Source: Burkholderiales bacterium (GTDB taxonomy: Bacteria; Pseudomonadota; Gammaproteobacteria; Burkholderiales; Burkholderiaceae_C). From it: a stretch of 64,000 nt of DNA. Positions within the stretch are counted from its first letter, which is position 1; every line of letters starts with the position of its first letter. Made by a program: the position numbers and the translations under genes. Shown in pieces: positions 8,105 to 16,483 of the stretch. The stretch is from contig JADJDV010000007.1 in assembly GCA_016702555.1 (NCBI GenBank), positions 496,001 to 560,000 of the forward strand, read 5' to 3'. The notes under the pieces are model-generated. The model ran no database searches. It was not told the origin of the DNA and saw nothing but the letters and a program-made list of their open reading frames with translations.

Positions 8105-11100
8105 TCAGTGGGTGAGCCAGTTCTTGACGCGCCGCTGCCAGGCTGGGGGAATGCGGCGCGCCAGCGGGGCGAGCACGGGCAGGGCGCGCAGGCGCACCAG
8201 CAGCCGCAGCGCGCCGTGCCGGGACGCCTGGCCGGTGGCAGGCGCTGGTCGGTTCGCGAGGTGGTGCAGCAGCACGTCGTGCGGCTGCAGGTCGAGGTGG
8301 CTGGGGGGCGCGAGGCCGTGCAGGTAATCCTGGTGGTACCAGCGGGCCGGCAGCTGGCGGGGATCGGCGGCGGGCGTGTCGAGGGGGTTGAGGGCGCGGG
8401 CGTGGTGCAGCGGCGGTGGCTCGGCGGGCAGGAAATGCCGCTGGCGCAGCCGCAGGAAGAAATCCAGCCAGTCGGCGGCGGCGCGGTCCCAGGGCTCGAT
8501 CCAGCTCCAGGGGCGCGCTTCGAGCCGCTCGGGAAAGGCGCCCAGATTGGGCGCGACGATGGGCAGGCCGGCGCGCAGGGCGGCGCTGAGGGTATAGGAG
8601 TAGGTTTCGGGCACGCGCGCGGGAAACCAGATCAGGTCGGGTTGCCAGGCGTCGATGAGGGCTGACAGTTCGTGCTCTTGATAGGGGCCGTGCACGCTCA
8701 GGGCGGTGTCGGGCTGGGTGCGCAAGGACCGATAGGCGTAGCCGATCAGGTGAAACTCCAGCGGCGCGCCGGCGCGGCGCGCGGCGCGCGCCACGTCTTC
8801 CAGCGTGTCGGCGCCCTTGATGACGCCGAGCGCGCCGAGCACCGCGATCCTGAGCGGGTCGTCGGCGGCGCGCGGGGTGGGCTCGCGCAGGGGCTGGGCG
8901 CCGCCGTCGTCGGCCTCCAGGTGCGGCACCAGCACCAGGCTGGCGTGTGGCAGATAGTGGCGCAGGCGCTCCAGCGCATCGCGCGAGGGCGCGATGACGT
9001 GGCGGGCGCTTTCCAGCAGCGGTGCATGGTTTTGGCGCCAGCCGACGATGTCGGCGTGGTCGGGTGCGGGCTGGCGCACCAGGCAATCCTGGCATTGCGC
9101 CAGGCCGGCTTCGCCGCAGTAGGCGCCGCTGGGGCCGATCATGGAGATCTGCGGGCACACGGTGTGAAAGTCGTGCACGGTGAAGTCGTGCGTGACGCCG
9201 AGCCGCCGGCTCAGTTCGTCGCGCACCAGCGGGTGGTGCCCGAGCAGATGGTGATAGTGAATGTGGTCGACGCCGAGCGTGCGCAGGACTTGCTCCAGGG
9301 CGTCGAAGTCGTGTGGCAGGCCAAAGCGCAGAACAGCGGAGGGGGTGTCCTGACCGATGATTTCCAGCTGCAGCTGCTGGCCGGGTGCGGGCCGCAGCAG
9401 CAGCATGCTGGCCTGGTCGGCCAGCGCCTCGGCGAGTTGGGTGGCTTGCCGCAGCGTGCCGCCGTCGCGGTCGTGCAGCACCAGCAGGATCACCGGGAGC
9501 TGGCGCATCGGCAGACGCGCCAGGTCGAGCAGGGCGCGTGCGGGTGCGGCCGGGTCGCGCTCGATGAAGCGCATCACCTCGAGTTCGTACTGCGGGTGCA
9601 GCCGGCGCATGGTGTCCATGGCGGCGCGCTCGCGTGGGGTCTTGCCGGCGCCGAAGCTGACACCGCCGGAGTGGAACACGAAGGTGTCGAGCGCGTGCAG
9701 GTTGCGCCAGCCGGCCTGGGCGGCGCGCACGCAGAAGTCGTTTTCTTCGCCGTAGCCCTTGCCGAAGTTCTCGACGTCGAACAGGCCGACGGCGTCGAGC
9801 GCGGCCCGGCGGATGTACATGCAGAAGCCGACGCCGGTGGGCACGTCGACGACCTGTCCGGCCAGGGTGCGGGCGCACAGCGCGTCCAGCTCGGCCACGC
9901 TCCAGCCGTGCGGCAGCTCGTTGTCCTGGCAGAAGCGCGGGTAGCTGCAGATGGTGGCGTTGTTGGAAAACGGCGTGACCGAGGCAATCTTCTGATCGCC
10001 GTAGGCGGCGGCGCGGATGCGGTCGAGCCAGTGGCCGGCGACTTCGGTGTCGCTGTTGAGCAGCAGCACGTCGCGGTCGGCAGACAGCGCCATGCCGCGA
10101 TTGACGGTGCCGACGAAGCCGAGGTTGTGCTCGTTTTCCAGCAGCAGGATGCGCGGGTCGTCGCGGCAGTGCTGGCGCAGCCAGTCGGTGACCTCGGGCT
10201 CGGGGCTGGCGTCGTTGATGACCACGAGCCGCCAGGGCACCTGGCACGGACTGGCGAGCACCGAGCGCACGCTGAGCTGGGTGTCGGCGAGGCCGCGGTA
10301 GACGGGCAGGATGATGTCGACCGGCTCGGGGCCGGGCGCCAGCGGCACGGCCACGGCCGGCTGGGGCGTGGTGGCCCGGGCCGATCCGCGCCCCAGCTTG
10401 CGGTCAAGCCACATCTTGGCATGTACTGGCGGGCGGGTGAGGCGAAATACGGTGGAGTTCTGGATCGAATCGAGCAACTGCACGGCTTCGTCGCGCTCGA
10501 CGCTGACGCGCTGCATGCGGGTCAGCAGCTCGTGAATGTGTCGGCGCAGTTCGCCATTGAGCAGCTCGGTGTGGTTGAGTTGCCGGGTGTGCCGCTCCTG
10601 CTGCGCGTGCTGGGCATGCTGCAGCATGTCGAGCAACCCGTAATGTTCGTCCAGCAACTCCTGATGCTCATCGAGCAACTCGTCGTGTTCGCTCTGCAGC
10701 TCGTGATGTTCGTCCTGCAGTTGCTGGTGTTCGTCGCCCAACGCCTGGTGCTGCTGCTGCAGGGCTTGCTGGTGCTGCTGCTGGGTGGCCAGGTCGGCTT
10801 GCAGCGCGTGCAACTGGTGGTGGGCGTCCGTGAGTTGCCGGGCTGCCTGCTCGCGGTTGTGCTGCTGGCGCTGCGCGGCGCCGGCCAGCGCCAGGTAGTC
10901 GGCGGACATCGGCCAGCCGGCGTCGATCTCGAGCGTGCCGCCGCGGGCCTCTTCGAGCTGCGGGGCGCTGATCGGCAACTCGATCCAGGGGTCGTCGCCA
11001 TGCAGCAGCAGCAGAAACGGGCCGCCGGTGGCGATGGGCGGCTGGGCAACGATGCCGTTCTGGCGGGCGCCGAGCAGGGCGTGGACGTCCTGGCTGTCCC

Positions 11101-12196
11101 AGTGCCAGAGCAGATCGCCTTGCGCAGTGCGCAGGCGCATCGCGTGCAGGTGCAGGAAGCCGGGGCGGTCGGCGGGGTCGAGCCTGAGCGTGGTCGCGGC
11201 GCTGGCGGGCAGCTTGAAACGCAGGGTCTGGCGCTCCGCGCCGATCACGCCGCTGGCGATGAGCTTGTCGGATTCGGTGTAGCCGGCGTCGTGGCCCAGG
11301 TACAACTGGGCGGTGAACAAGGCCTGCGCGGGCAGTTGCGGGGTGTCGGATGCGTCGACATCGGTATCGGTGTCGGTGTCGGTGCCGGCATCGGTGTCGA
11401 GCGGCCGTGCCACGACGATGAACTGGTAGGTCAGGGCGTCCGGCAGCGCGAGCAGGTGGCGCGCCACGGCCGGCGGCAGGGCGTCGAACGCGGCGCGGAA
11501 CTCGGAGGCTGGCAGGCTGCGCTCGACGACGTCCAGGTGCTCGATGGCGTAGCCGCACTGGTGCAGAAAGCGCTGCAGCGTGCGGCGTGTGAAGAAGCGC
11601 ACGTGGGTGGCGTCGAGCAGGCCTTCGTCGCGGTAGCGGAATTCGCCGCACATCAGCTCGGCGATGAGGCCGGCATAGGCGGTGTTGGGGATCGACAGCA
11701 GCATCCGGCCGGCGGGAGCCAGCAGGTCGTGGCACTGGCGCAGCACGCGGGCGCTGTCGTGCACGTGCTCGAGCACGTCGGCGCAGACGATGGCGTCGTA
11801 GGCGCCGCGGTCGAACAACTGGGTCAGATCGGCGTCGTCGAGGTTGGCGATCTCGACCCGGCGGTAGTGCGGCGCCGCCAGTTCGGCCTCGCGCGCGCTG
11901 AGGGTCAGGCCGTCGATGACGGCGCCGTCATCGCGTTGTGCCAGGTGGCGGCCGATCGCGCCGGTGCCGCAACCCAGGTCCAGCACACGGTCACCCGACT
12001 GGATGTGGCCCGTGACCACGGTGAGGGAGGTGTGCTGGTCGGCCTCGATGTCCCTGTGGTAGATGTGCAGGGGAGCGGAGGAGGGCACCATGTCGCTGTA
12101 GAAATCGGTGGCGGTACGGGCTCGGCGCGGGAGCCCTGGCTGGGCATGGGCGCGGGCCCGATCGGTCGCCGCACCGAAAACATCAGATGCTACCAT
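8105..12196 (-). CDS. Methyltransferase - coiled coil - GT2 - GT4 multidomain glycan enzyme
   Basis: The 1363-residue cytoplasmic protein has these parts in order. A class I methyltransferase comes first (SAM motif VLDLGCGTGAIGRHLAQ near residue 70, to about 265). Then a beta-rich module of about 120 residues (about 300-430). Then a long coiled coil (about 440-585) with five consecutive heptads of the form EHxxLxD. Then a GT-A fold family 2 glycosyltransferase (about 624-850: VDIILPVYRG, NDASPEPEV, LLLNSDTEV, and a GYGEENDFCVRA acceptor loop). Last comes a GT-B family 4-like domain (about 900-1250: GALGVIKGADTLEDVA, PETYSYTLSAALRAGLPIVA). The C-terminal tail is basic (WQRRVKNWLTH). ATG 12196 is chosen because ACAGGC lies just upstream; ATG 12091 is a shorter alternative that also keeps the methyltransferase. 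A low-complexity DTDTDTD stretch lies near residue 270. The design recalls WbdD-type chain terminators, where a coiled coil sets O-antigen length, but here the polymerases are fused in. Divergent from the WecA-like gene. Confidence 0.8.
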   Translation of the reverse strand: MVASDVFGAATDRARAHAQPGLPRRARTATDFYSDMVPSSAPLHIYHRDIEADQHTSLTVVTGHIQSGDRVLDLGCGTGAIGRHLAQRDDGAVIDGLTLSAREAELAAPHYRRVEIANLDDADLTQLFDRGAYDAIVCADVLEHVHDSARVLRQCHDLLAPAGRMLLSIPNTAYAGLIAELMCGEFRYRDEGLLDATHVRFFTRRTLQRFLHQCGYAIEHLDVVERSLPASEFRAAFDALPPAVARHLLALPDALTYQFIVVARPLDTDAGTDTDTDTDVDASDTPQLPAQALFTAQLYLGHDAGYTESDKLIASGVIGAERQTLRFKLPASAATTLRLDPADRPGFLHLHAMRLRTAQGDLLWHWDSQDVHALLGARQNGIVAQPPIATGGPFLLLLHGDDPWIELPISAPQLEEARGGTLEIDAGWPMSADYLALAGAAQRQQHNREQAARQLTDAHHQLHALQADLATQQQHQQALQQQHQALGDEHQQLQDEHHELQSEHDELLDEHQELLDEHYGLLDMLQHAQHAQQERHTRQLNHTELLNGELRRHIHELLTRMQRVSVERDEAVQLLDSIQNSTVFRLTRPPVHAKMWLDRKLGRGSARATTPQPAVAVPLAPGPEPVDIILPVYRGLADTQLSVRSVLASPCQVPWRLVVINDASPEPEVTDWLRQHCRDDPRILLLENEHNLGFVGTVNRGMALSADRDVLLLNSDTEVAGHWLDRIRAAAYGDQKIASVTPFSNNATICSYPRFCQDNELPHGWSVAELDALCARTLAGQVVDVPTGVGFCMYIRRAALDAVGLFDVENFGKGYGEENDFCVRAAQAGWRNLHALDTFVFHSGGVSFGAGKTPRERAAMDTMRRLHPQYELEVMRFIERDPAAPARALLDLARLPMRQLPVILLVLHDRDGGTLRQATQLAEALADQASMLLLRPAPGQQLQLEIIGQDTPSAVLRFGLPHDFDALEQVLRTLGVDHIHYHHLLGHHPLVRDELSRRLGVTHDFTVHDFHTVCPQISMIGPSGAYCGEAGLAQCQDCLVRQPAPDHADIVGWRQNHAPLLESARHVIAPSRDALERLRHYLPHASLVLVPHLEADDGGAQPLREPTPRAADDPLRIAVLGALGVIKGADTLEDVARAARRAGAPLEFHLIGYAYRSLRTQPDTALSVHGPYQEHELSALIDAWQPDLIWFPARVPETYSYTLSAALRAGLPIVAPNLGAFPERLEARPWSWIEPWDRAAADWLDFFLRLRQRHFLPAEPPPLHHARALNPLDTPAADPRQLPARWYHQDYLHGLAPPSHLDLQPHDVLLHHLANRPAPATGQASRHGALRLLVRLRALPVLAPLARRIPPAWQRRVKNWLTH
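10632..10738 (-). repeat. Degenerate 21-bp tandem repeats encoding heptads of the coiled coil
   Basis: Within the glycosyltransferase fusion, about five consecutive 21-bp units encode EHxxLxD-type heptads (for example DEHHELQ, SEHDELL, DEHQELL, DEHYGLL on the minus strand). Unit length equals exactly one heptad, so unit gain or loss would lengthen or shorten the coiled coil without breaking frame. Confidence 0.65.
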
Positions 12197-12302
12197 GCAA
12201 GCCTGTTGAATATCGCCTATCGGGAGATGGTCATGGACGGTGTGAAAGCAGGCGTCGCGGGCTGCTGGCGCCCCGTGTCGGCGCATTGGCCGTGAGTGTG
12301 TG

Positions 12303-13415
12303 ATGGTGTCCCTGGCCGTGCTGGCGTTTGCGCTGTCTCTGGTGGTCACGCTGGTGGTGCGGCGGGCGTTCGTGCGGCTGCACATGAACTACGCGCCGGA
12401 CGCGCCGCAGCGCTTTCACATCGGGCACGTGCCGCGCATGGGCGGGCTGGGTGTGCTGGCGGCCTGGGTACTGGCGCTTGCGGCGCTGCCGCTGTTGCAG
12501 TGGGCCGATCTGGGCGGCAACATCGACTGGCTGGGCGTGCGCTGGTCACTGTGGCTGCTGGTGCTGCTGCCGGCCTTCATCGGCGGCGTGCTGGAGGATC
12601 TGACGCAGCGCCTGACGGTGCGCTGGCGCCTGCTGATGACGCTGATTTCTGGCCTGCTGGCCGCGTGTCTGCTGGATCTGTCGGTGCCGCGCCTGGACCT
12701 GGCCTGGTTCGATCCGCTGTGGACCGCCTGGCCCTGGCTGGGCGTGGGGCTGGCGGTGCTGGCGGTGACTGGCCTGCCGCACGCCTTCAACATCATTGAT
12801 GGCTACAACGGCCTGGCCGGTGTGGTGGCGCTGGTGGTGTGCCTGGCGCTGGCGCATGTGGCGCTGCAGGTGGGCGACCGCGAGCTGGCGGCGATGGCGA
12901 TCGCGCTGGCGGGGGCGACGGGCGGCTTTCTGGTCTGGAACTACCCGCGCGGCCTGATTTTCGCCGGTGACGCCGGCGCCTACCTGTGGGGCCTGCTGAT
13001 CGCCGTGATCAGCCTGCTGCTGGTGCAGCGGCACCCGATCGTGTCGCCCTGGTTTCCGCTGCTGCTGCTGATCTACCCGGTGTGGGAAACGCTGTTCTCG
13101 ATCTACCGCAAGCTTTGGCGCGGCGACTCACCCGGCATGGCGGATGCGCTGCACCTGCACCAGCTGGTGTACCGGCGCCTGGTGCGCAGCGTGCTGCACG
13201 AGGACGAGGCCAAGAACATGCTGGCGCGCAACAACCGCACCTCGCCCTATCTGTGGAGCTTCATCGTGCTGACGGTGGTGCCGGCGGTGCTGTTCTGGCG
13301 CTACAGCTGGGTGCTGCTGGCCTTCTGCGTGCTGTTCGCGGTCAGCTATGTGGTGGCCTACGTGGCCCTGGTGCGCTTCAAGGTGCCACGGGTGTTCCAG
13401 CGAGGGAGGTTCTGA
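12303..13415 (+). CDS. WecA/MraY-type polyprenyl-phosphate glycosyl-1-phosphate transferase
   Basis: The 370-residue inner-membrane protein has about ten hydrophobic helices. Family motifs are LEDLTQRLTVRWRL (the position of the DDxxG motif, with Glu replacing the first Asp), FNIIDGYNGLAG (NxxDGxNGL), LIFAGDAGAYLWG, and the cytoplasmic HLHQL motif near ALHLHQLVYRR. These proteins transfer a HexNAc-1-phosphate from UDP-sugar to undecaprenyl phosphate and start glycan synthesis. Because the neighbours are an ABC glycan exporter and glycosyltransferases, I favour initiation of a surface polysaccharide over peptidoglycan. The donor sugar cannot be told from sequence. The start is ATG 12303, directly after an in-frame GTG at 12300, with weak ribosome binding sequence. 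Confidence 0.82.
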   Translation: MVSLAVLAFALSLVVTLVVRRAFVRLHMNYAPDAPQRFHIGHVPRMGGLGVLAAWVLALAALPLLQWADLGGNIDWLGVRWSLWLLVLLPAFIGGVLEDLTQRLTVRWRLLMTLISGLLAACLLDLSVPRLDLAWFDPLWTAWPWLGVGLAVLAVTGLPHAFNIIDGYNGLAGVVALVVCLALAHVALQVGDRELAAMAIALAGATGGFLVWNYPRGLIFAGDAGAYLWGLLIAVISLLLVQRHPIVSPWFPLLLLIYPVWETLFSIYRKLWRGDSPGMADALHLHQLVYRRLVRSVLHEDEAKNMLARNNRTSPYLWSFIVLTVVPAVLFWRYSWVLLAFCVLFAVSYVVAYVALVRFKVPRVFQRGRF

Positions 13416-13486
13416 CTGCGCGGCGCGGCGGCGCTGCCATCTATGATGGCGGTTCTGTTAATGGCTGCATCGACCGATCCTTCCCC

Positions 13487-14380
13487 ATGACCACCGATTT
13501 GACCGATTTGGCGCCGCGCGACAAGGCGCAAATCCTCGCCCAGGCGCTGCCCTACATCCGTCAGTTCCATGGCAAGACCATGGTGATCAAGTACGGCGGC
13601 AACGCCATGACCGACCCGGCGCTGCAGGCGGCGTTCGCCGAGGACGTGGTGCTGCTCAAGCTGGTCGGCATCAACCCGGTGGTGGTACACGGCGGCGGGC
13701 CGCAGATCGAAACCGCCCTGAAGCGCCTGGGCAAGGAGGGCCGCTTCATCCAGGGCATGCGCGTGACCGATGCCGAGACCATGGAGGTGGTCGAGTGGGT
13801 GCTGGCCGGCGAGGTGCAGCAGGACATCGTCGGCCTGATCAACCAGGCCGGCGGCAAGGCGGTGGGCCTGACCGGGCGCGACGGCGGCCTGATCCGCGCG
13901 CGCAAGCTGAAGATGCTGGACCACAAGGACGCCAGCATCGAGCACGATGTGGGCCAGGTGGGCGACATCGACGAGATCGACCCGAGTGTGGTGAAGGCGC
14001 TGCAGGACGACCAGTTCATCCCGGTGGTCAGCCCGATCGGCTTTGGCGCGCAGAACGAGAGCTACAACATCAACGCCGACGTGGTGGCGGCGAAGCTGGC
14101 CACGGTGCTGCAGGCCGAGAAGTTGCTGATGCTGACCAACATCCCCGGCGTGCTGGACAAGGCAGGCGCGCTGATGCCGGAATTGACGCCGCAGCGCATC
14201 GACGAGCTGGTGCAGGACGGCACCATCTCCGGCGGCATGCTGCCGAAGATTGCCGGCGCGCTGGACGCGGCCAAGAGCGGCGTCAACGCGGTGCACATCA
14301 TCGATGGCCGCGTGCCGCACGCGCTGCTGCTCGAAGTGCTGGGCGATGTGCCGTTCGGCACCATGATCCGATCGCAATAA
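13487..14380 (+). CDS. argB: Acetylglutamate kinase
   Basis: The 297-residue product matches ArgB throughout: MVIKYGGNAM (phosphate-binding Lys), VVVHGGGPQIE (substrate loop), GLTGRDGGLIRARKL, YNINADVVAAKLA and the C-terminal GGMLPKIAGALDA. It phosphorylates N-acetylglutamate in the second step of arginine biosynthesis, in the cytoplasm. A short hairpin (13436-13450) lies upstream. slmA follows in the same direction after 85 bp. The length is normal for the family. Confidence 0.96.
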   Translation: MTTDLTDLAPRDKAQILAQALPYIRQFHGKTMVIKYGGNAMTDPALQAAFAEDVVLLKLVGINPVVVHGGGPQIETALKRLGKEGRFIQGMRVTDAETMEVVEWVLAGEVQQDIVGLINQAGGKAVGLTGRDGGLIRARKLKMLDHKDASIEHDVGQVGDIDEIDPSVVKALQDDQFIPVVSPIGFGAQNESYNINADVVAAKLATVLQAEKLLMLTNIPGVLDKAGALMPELTPQRIDELVQDGTISGGMLPKIAGALDAAKSGVNAVHIIDGRVPHALLLEVLGDVPFGTMIRSQ

Positions 14381-14465
14381 GCAGGCGCCGCCCCTGAGCG
14401 ACTGGTGCCGCTACAGCCGCCAGCAATCCGTGTGCGAGAATCATTTCGACACACCCGATTGCGCC

Positions 14466-15113
14466 ATGTTGCCCGACGAATCCAGCGTTTCCGACCACTC
14501 TGCCGAAGCTGCCGATGCCGGCAACCCGCCGCGCAAACGGCCGAAGCCGGGCGAGCGGCGCGTGCAGATTCTGCAGGCGCTGGCGCAGATGCTGGAGCAG
14601 CCGGGCGCTGAGCGCGTGACCACCGCTGCGCTGGCGGCGCGCCTGCAGGTGAGCGAGGCGGCGCTGTACCGCCACTTTGCCAGCAAGGCGCAGATGTTCG
14701 AGGGGCTGATCGACTTCGTCGAGACCAGCGTGTTCGGCCTGGTCAACCAGATTGGCGAGCGTGAGCCGGCCGGCCCAGCGCGTGCGGCGCGCATCGTCGC
14801 CATGGTGCTGCAGTTCGGCGAGAAGAATCCCGGCATGGCGCGCGTGATGGTGGGTGACGCGCTGGTGTACGAGCACGAGCGCCTGCAGCAGCGCATGAAT
14901 CAGTTGTTCGACAAGCTGGAGGCGGCGCTGCGCCAGTGCCTGCGCGAGGGCGCAGCCGAGAACGGCGCCGCGCTGACGCCGGACGCCGACGCGCAACTGA
15001 GCGCCTCGGTGCTGACCGCCTTCATGGTCGGGCGGCTGCAGCGCTTTGCGCGCTCGGGCTTTCGGCGCGCGCCGACCGAGCGGCTGGAGGCCTGCCTGGC
15101 CAGGATGTTGTGA
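14466..15113 (+). CDS. slmA: Nucleoid occlusion factor SlmA (TetR family)
   Basis: The 215-residue product has an N-terminal tail of about 25 residues, then a TetR-type helix-turn-helix (RRVQILQALAQMLEQ ... VSEAALYRHFASKAQMFEGL). The ligand-binding half carries the SlmA-type features FGEKNPGMARVM and RLQQRMNQLFDKLEAALRQ. In E. coli SlmA binds specific sites over the chromosome and blocks FtsZ ring formation there. ATG 14466 is taken; an in-frame GTG at 14430 would add 12 residues. It lies directly after argB. Confidence 0.88.
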   Translation: MLPDESSVSDHSAEAADAGNPPRKRPKPGERRVQILQALAQMLEQPGAERVTTAALAARLQVSEAALYRHFASKAQMFEGLIDFVETSVFGLVNQIGEREPAGPARAARIVAMVLQFGEKNPGMARVMVGDALVYEHERLQQRMNQLFDKLEAALRQCLREGAAENGAALTPDADAQLSASVLTAFMVGRLQRFARSGFRRAPTERLEACLARML

Positions 15114-15153
15114 TGCGGGCGCCAGGGCCCGAGATGCTTCTTGAGGTGTTCAC

Positions 15154-16020
15154 ATGAAATTGCTTCGCCATGGCCCGCCGGGCAAGGAAAAACCCGGCTT
15201 GCTGGACGACACCGGCCAGCTGCGCGACCTGTCCGCCGTGCTGCCGGACATCGGCCCAGCACAGTTGTCGGATGCGGCGCTGGCGCGGCTGCGCAAGCTC
15301 AAGACCGCATCGCTGCCGGCCGTCAGGGGCAAGCCGCGCATCGGCTGTCCGGTGGCCGGCATCGGCAAGTTCATCGCCATTGGCCTGAACTACGCCGACC
15401 ACGCGGCCGAATCGGGCTTAGCTGTCCCGAAGGAGCCGGTGATCTTCACCAAGGCGATCTCCTGCATCCAGGGGCCGGATGACGAGGTGATGCTGCCCAA
15501 GGGCTCGAAGAAGAGCGACTGGGAGGTCGAGCTTGGCGTGGTCATCGGCGCCACCGCGCGCCACGTGGCGCAGAAGGATGCGCTCGGCCATGTGGCGGGC
15601 TATTGCGTGGTCAATGACGTCAGCGAGCGCGAGTTCCAGATCGAGCGCGGCGGCACCTGGGACAAGGGCAAGGGCTGCGACACCTTCGGCCCGATCGGCC
15701 CCTGGCTGGTGACGCGCGACGAGGTGCCGAATCCGCAGCGCCTGGGCCTGTGGCTGGACCTGAACGGCGAGCGCATGCAGACCGGCAACACCCGCACCAT
15801 GGTGTTCAGCGTGGCGCGCCTGATCAGTTATGTCAGCCGCTTCATCACCCTGCACCCGGGCGACGTGCTGACCACCGGCACCCCGCCGGGCGTCGGCATG
15901 GGCCGGCGCGATGCCGCCGGGCAGCCGGCGCCGCGTTTCCTGAAGCGGGGTGACGTGATGACGCTGGGGATCGATGGTTTGGGCCAGCAAAGCCAGCGCG
16001 TGGTGGCGTTCGGGCCCTGA
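15154..16020 (+). CDS. Fumarylacetoacetate hydrolase (FAH) family protein
   Basis: The 288-residue cytoplasmic protein has the FAH C-terminal domain fold: IGLNYADHAAESG, metal-binding DWEVELGVVIG, GYCVVNDVSEREFQ and TGTPPGVGMG. Members include 2-keto-4-pentenoate hydratases, acylpyruvases, ureidoglycolate lyases and 2,4-diketo-3-deoxy-sugar hydrolases. The residue pattern is of the ureidoglycolate-lyase/diketo-hydrolase type, but the substrate cannot be fixed. It starts 40 bp after slmA with no pathway partners nearby. Confidence 0.85.
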   Translation: MKLLRHGPPGKEKPGLLDDTGQLRDLSAVLPDIGPAQLSDAALARLRKLKTASLPAVRGKPRIGCPVAGIGKFIAIGLNYADHAAESGLAVPKEPVIFTKAISCIQGPDDEVMLPKGSKKSDWEVELGVVIGATARHVAQKDALGHVAGYCVVNDVSEREFQIERGGTWDKGKGCDTFGPIGPWLVTRDEVPNPQRLGLWLDLNGERMQTGNTRTMVFSVARLISYVSRFITLHPGDVLTTGTPPGVGMGRRDAAGQPAPRFLKRGDVMTLGIDGLGQQSQRVVAFGP

Positions 16021-16035
16021 TTCCGCTGGGGTGGC

Positions 16036-16380
16036 TTAGCCCTGGCGCCAGCCCCAGACGATGATCAGCATGCCGGCCAGCACCACCGCGCTGCCGGTCA
16101 GATCCCAGGGCGTGGGGCGCACGCCGTCCACCAGCCACAGCCAGGCGATGGCGGTCGCCACGTAGACGCCGCCGTAAGCCGCATACACACGCCCCGAAGC
16201 GGTCGGGTGGAGCGCCAGCAGCGCCACGAAGGCCGCCAGCGCCAGCGCGGCCGGCAGCATCACCCAGGCGCCTACCTTGCCACGCAGCCACAGGTAGGGC
16301 AGGTAGCAGCCGAGGATTTCCATCACCGCCGTGAGCACGAACAGGGTGACGGTGGCGAGTGGGTGCGAGGGCAACGTCAT
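16036..16380 (-). CDS. YnfA/UPF0060-type small membrane protein
   Basis: The 114-residue product has four hydrophobic segments and the motifs MEILGCYLPYLWLR, YAAYGGVYVATAIAWLW and PWDLTGSAVVLAGMLII, which are the signature of the YnfA family (SMR-like small multidrug transporters, function poorly known). ATG 16380 puts the first helix at the N-terminus; an upstream in-frame ATG at 16422 would add 14 hydrophilic residues. Convergent with the FAH gene, 15 bp apart. Confidence 0.85.
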   Translation of the reverse strand: MTLPSHPLATVTLFVLTAVMEILGCYLPYLWLRGKVGAWVMLPAALALAAFVALLALHPTASGRVYAAYGGVYVATAIAWLWLVDGVRPTPWDLTGSAVVLAGMLIIVWGWRQG

Positions 16381-16436
16381 GGCTTTGGTTGGGGTGTTGC
16401 TCAGGCGCGGTGCGCTTGGCAAGTGCCAATGCTATA

Positions 16437-16480
16437 CATAAAATAGCTGCTGGCGCTTGTCCGACAAGCGCGAGAGGCCT
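16437..16480. repeat. Short palindromic element upstream of the NlpC gene
   Basis: An AAATAGCTGC lead is followed by a perfect 8-bp palindrome, GCGCTTGT-CCG-ACAAGCGC (16453-16471), and GAGAGGCC. I recall near-identical AT-lead plus GCGCTTG...CAAGCGC elements being scattered in Comamonadaceae genomes. The trailing GAGAGG also serves as the ribosome binding site for the ATG at 16484. Confidence 0.6.
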
Positions 16481-16483
16481 GAG

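Noticed and set aside
10632..10738. CRISPR-like array
   Set aside because: The periodic 21-bp units are coding heptads, with no spacers and no cas genes.
8672..12295. 1207-codon open frame on the plus strand
   Set aside because: Antisense to the glycosyltransferase fusion, with Gly/Val/Gln-rich translation and no domain motif. The minus-strand frame carries clear SAM, GT2 and GT4 motifs.
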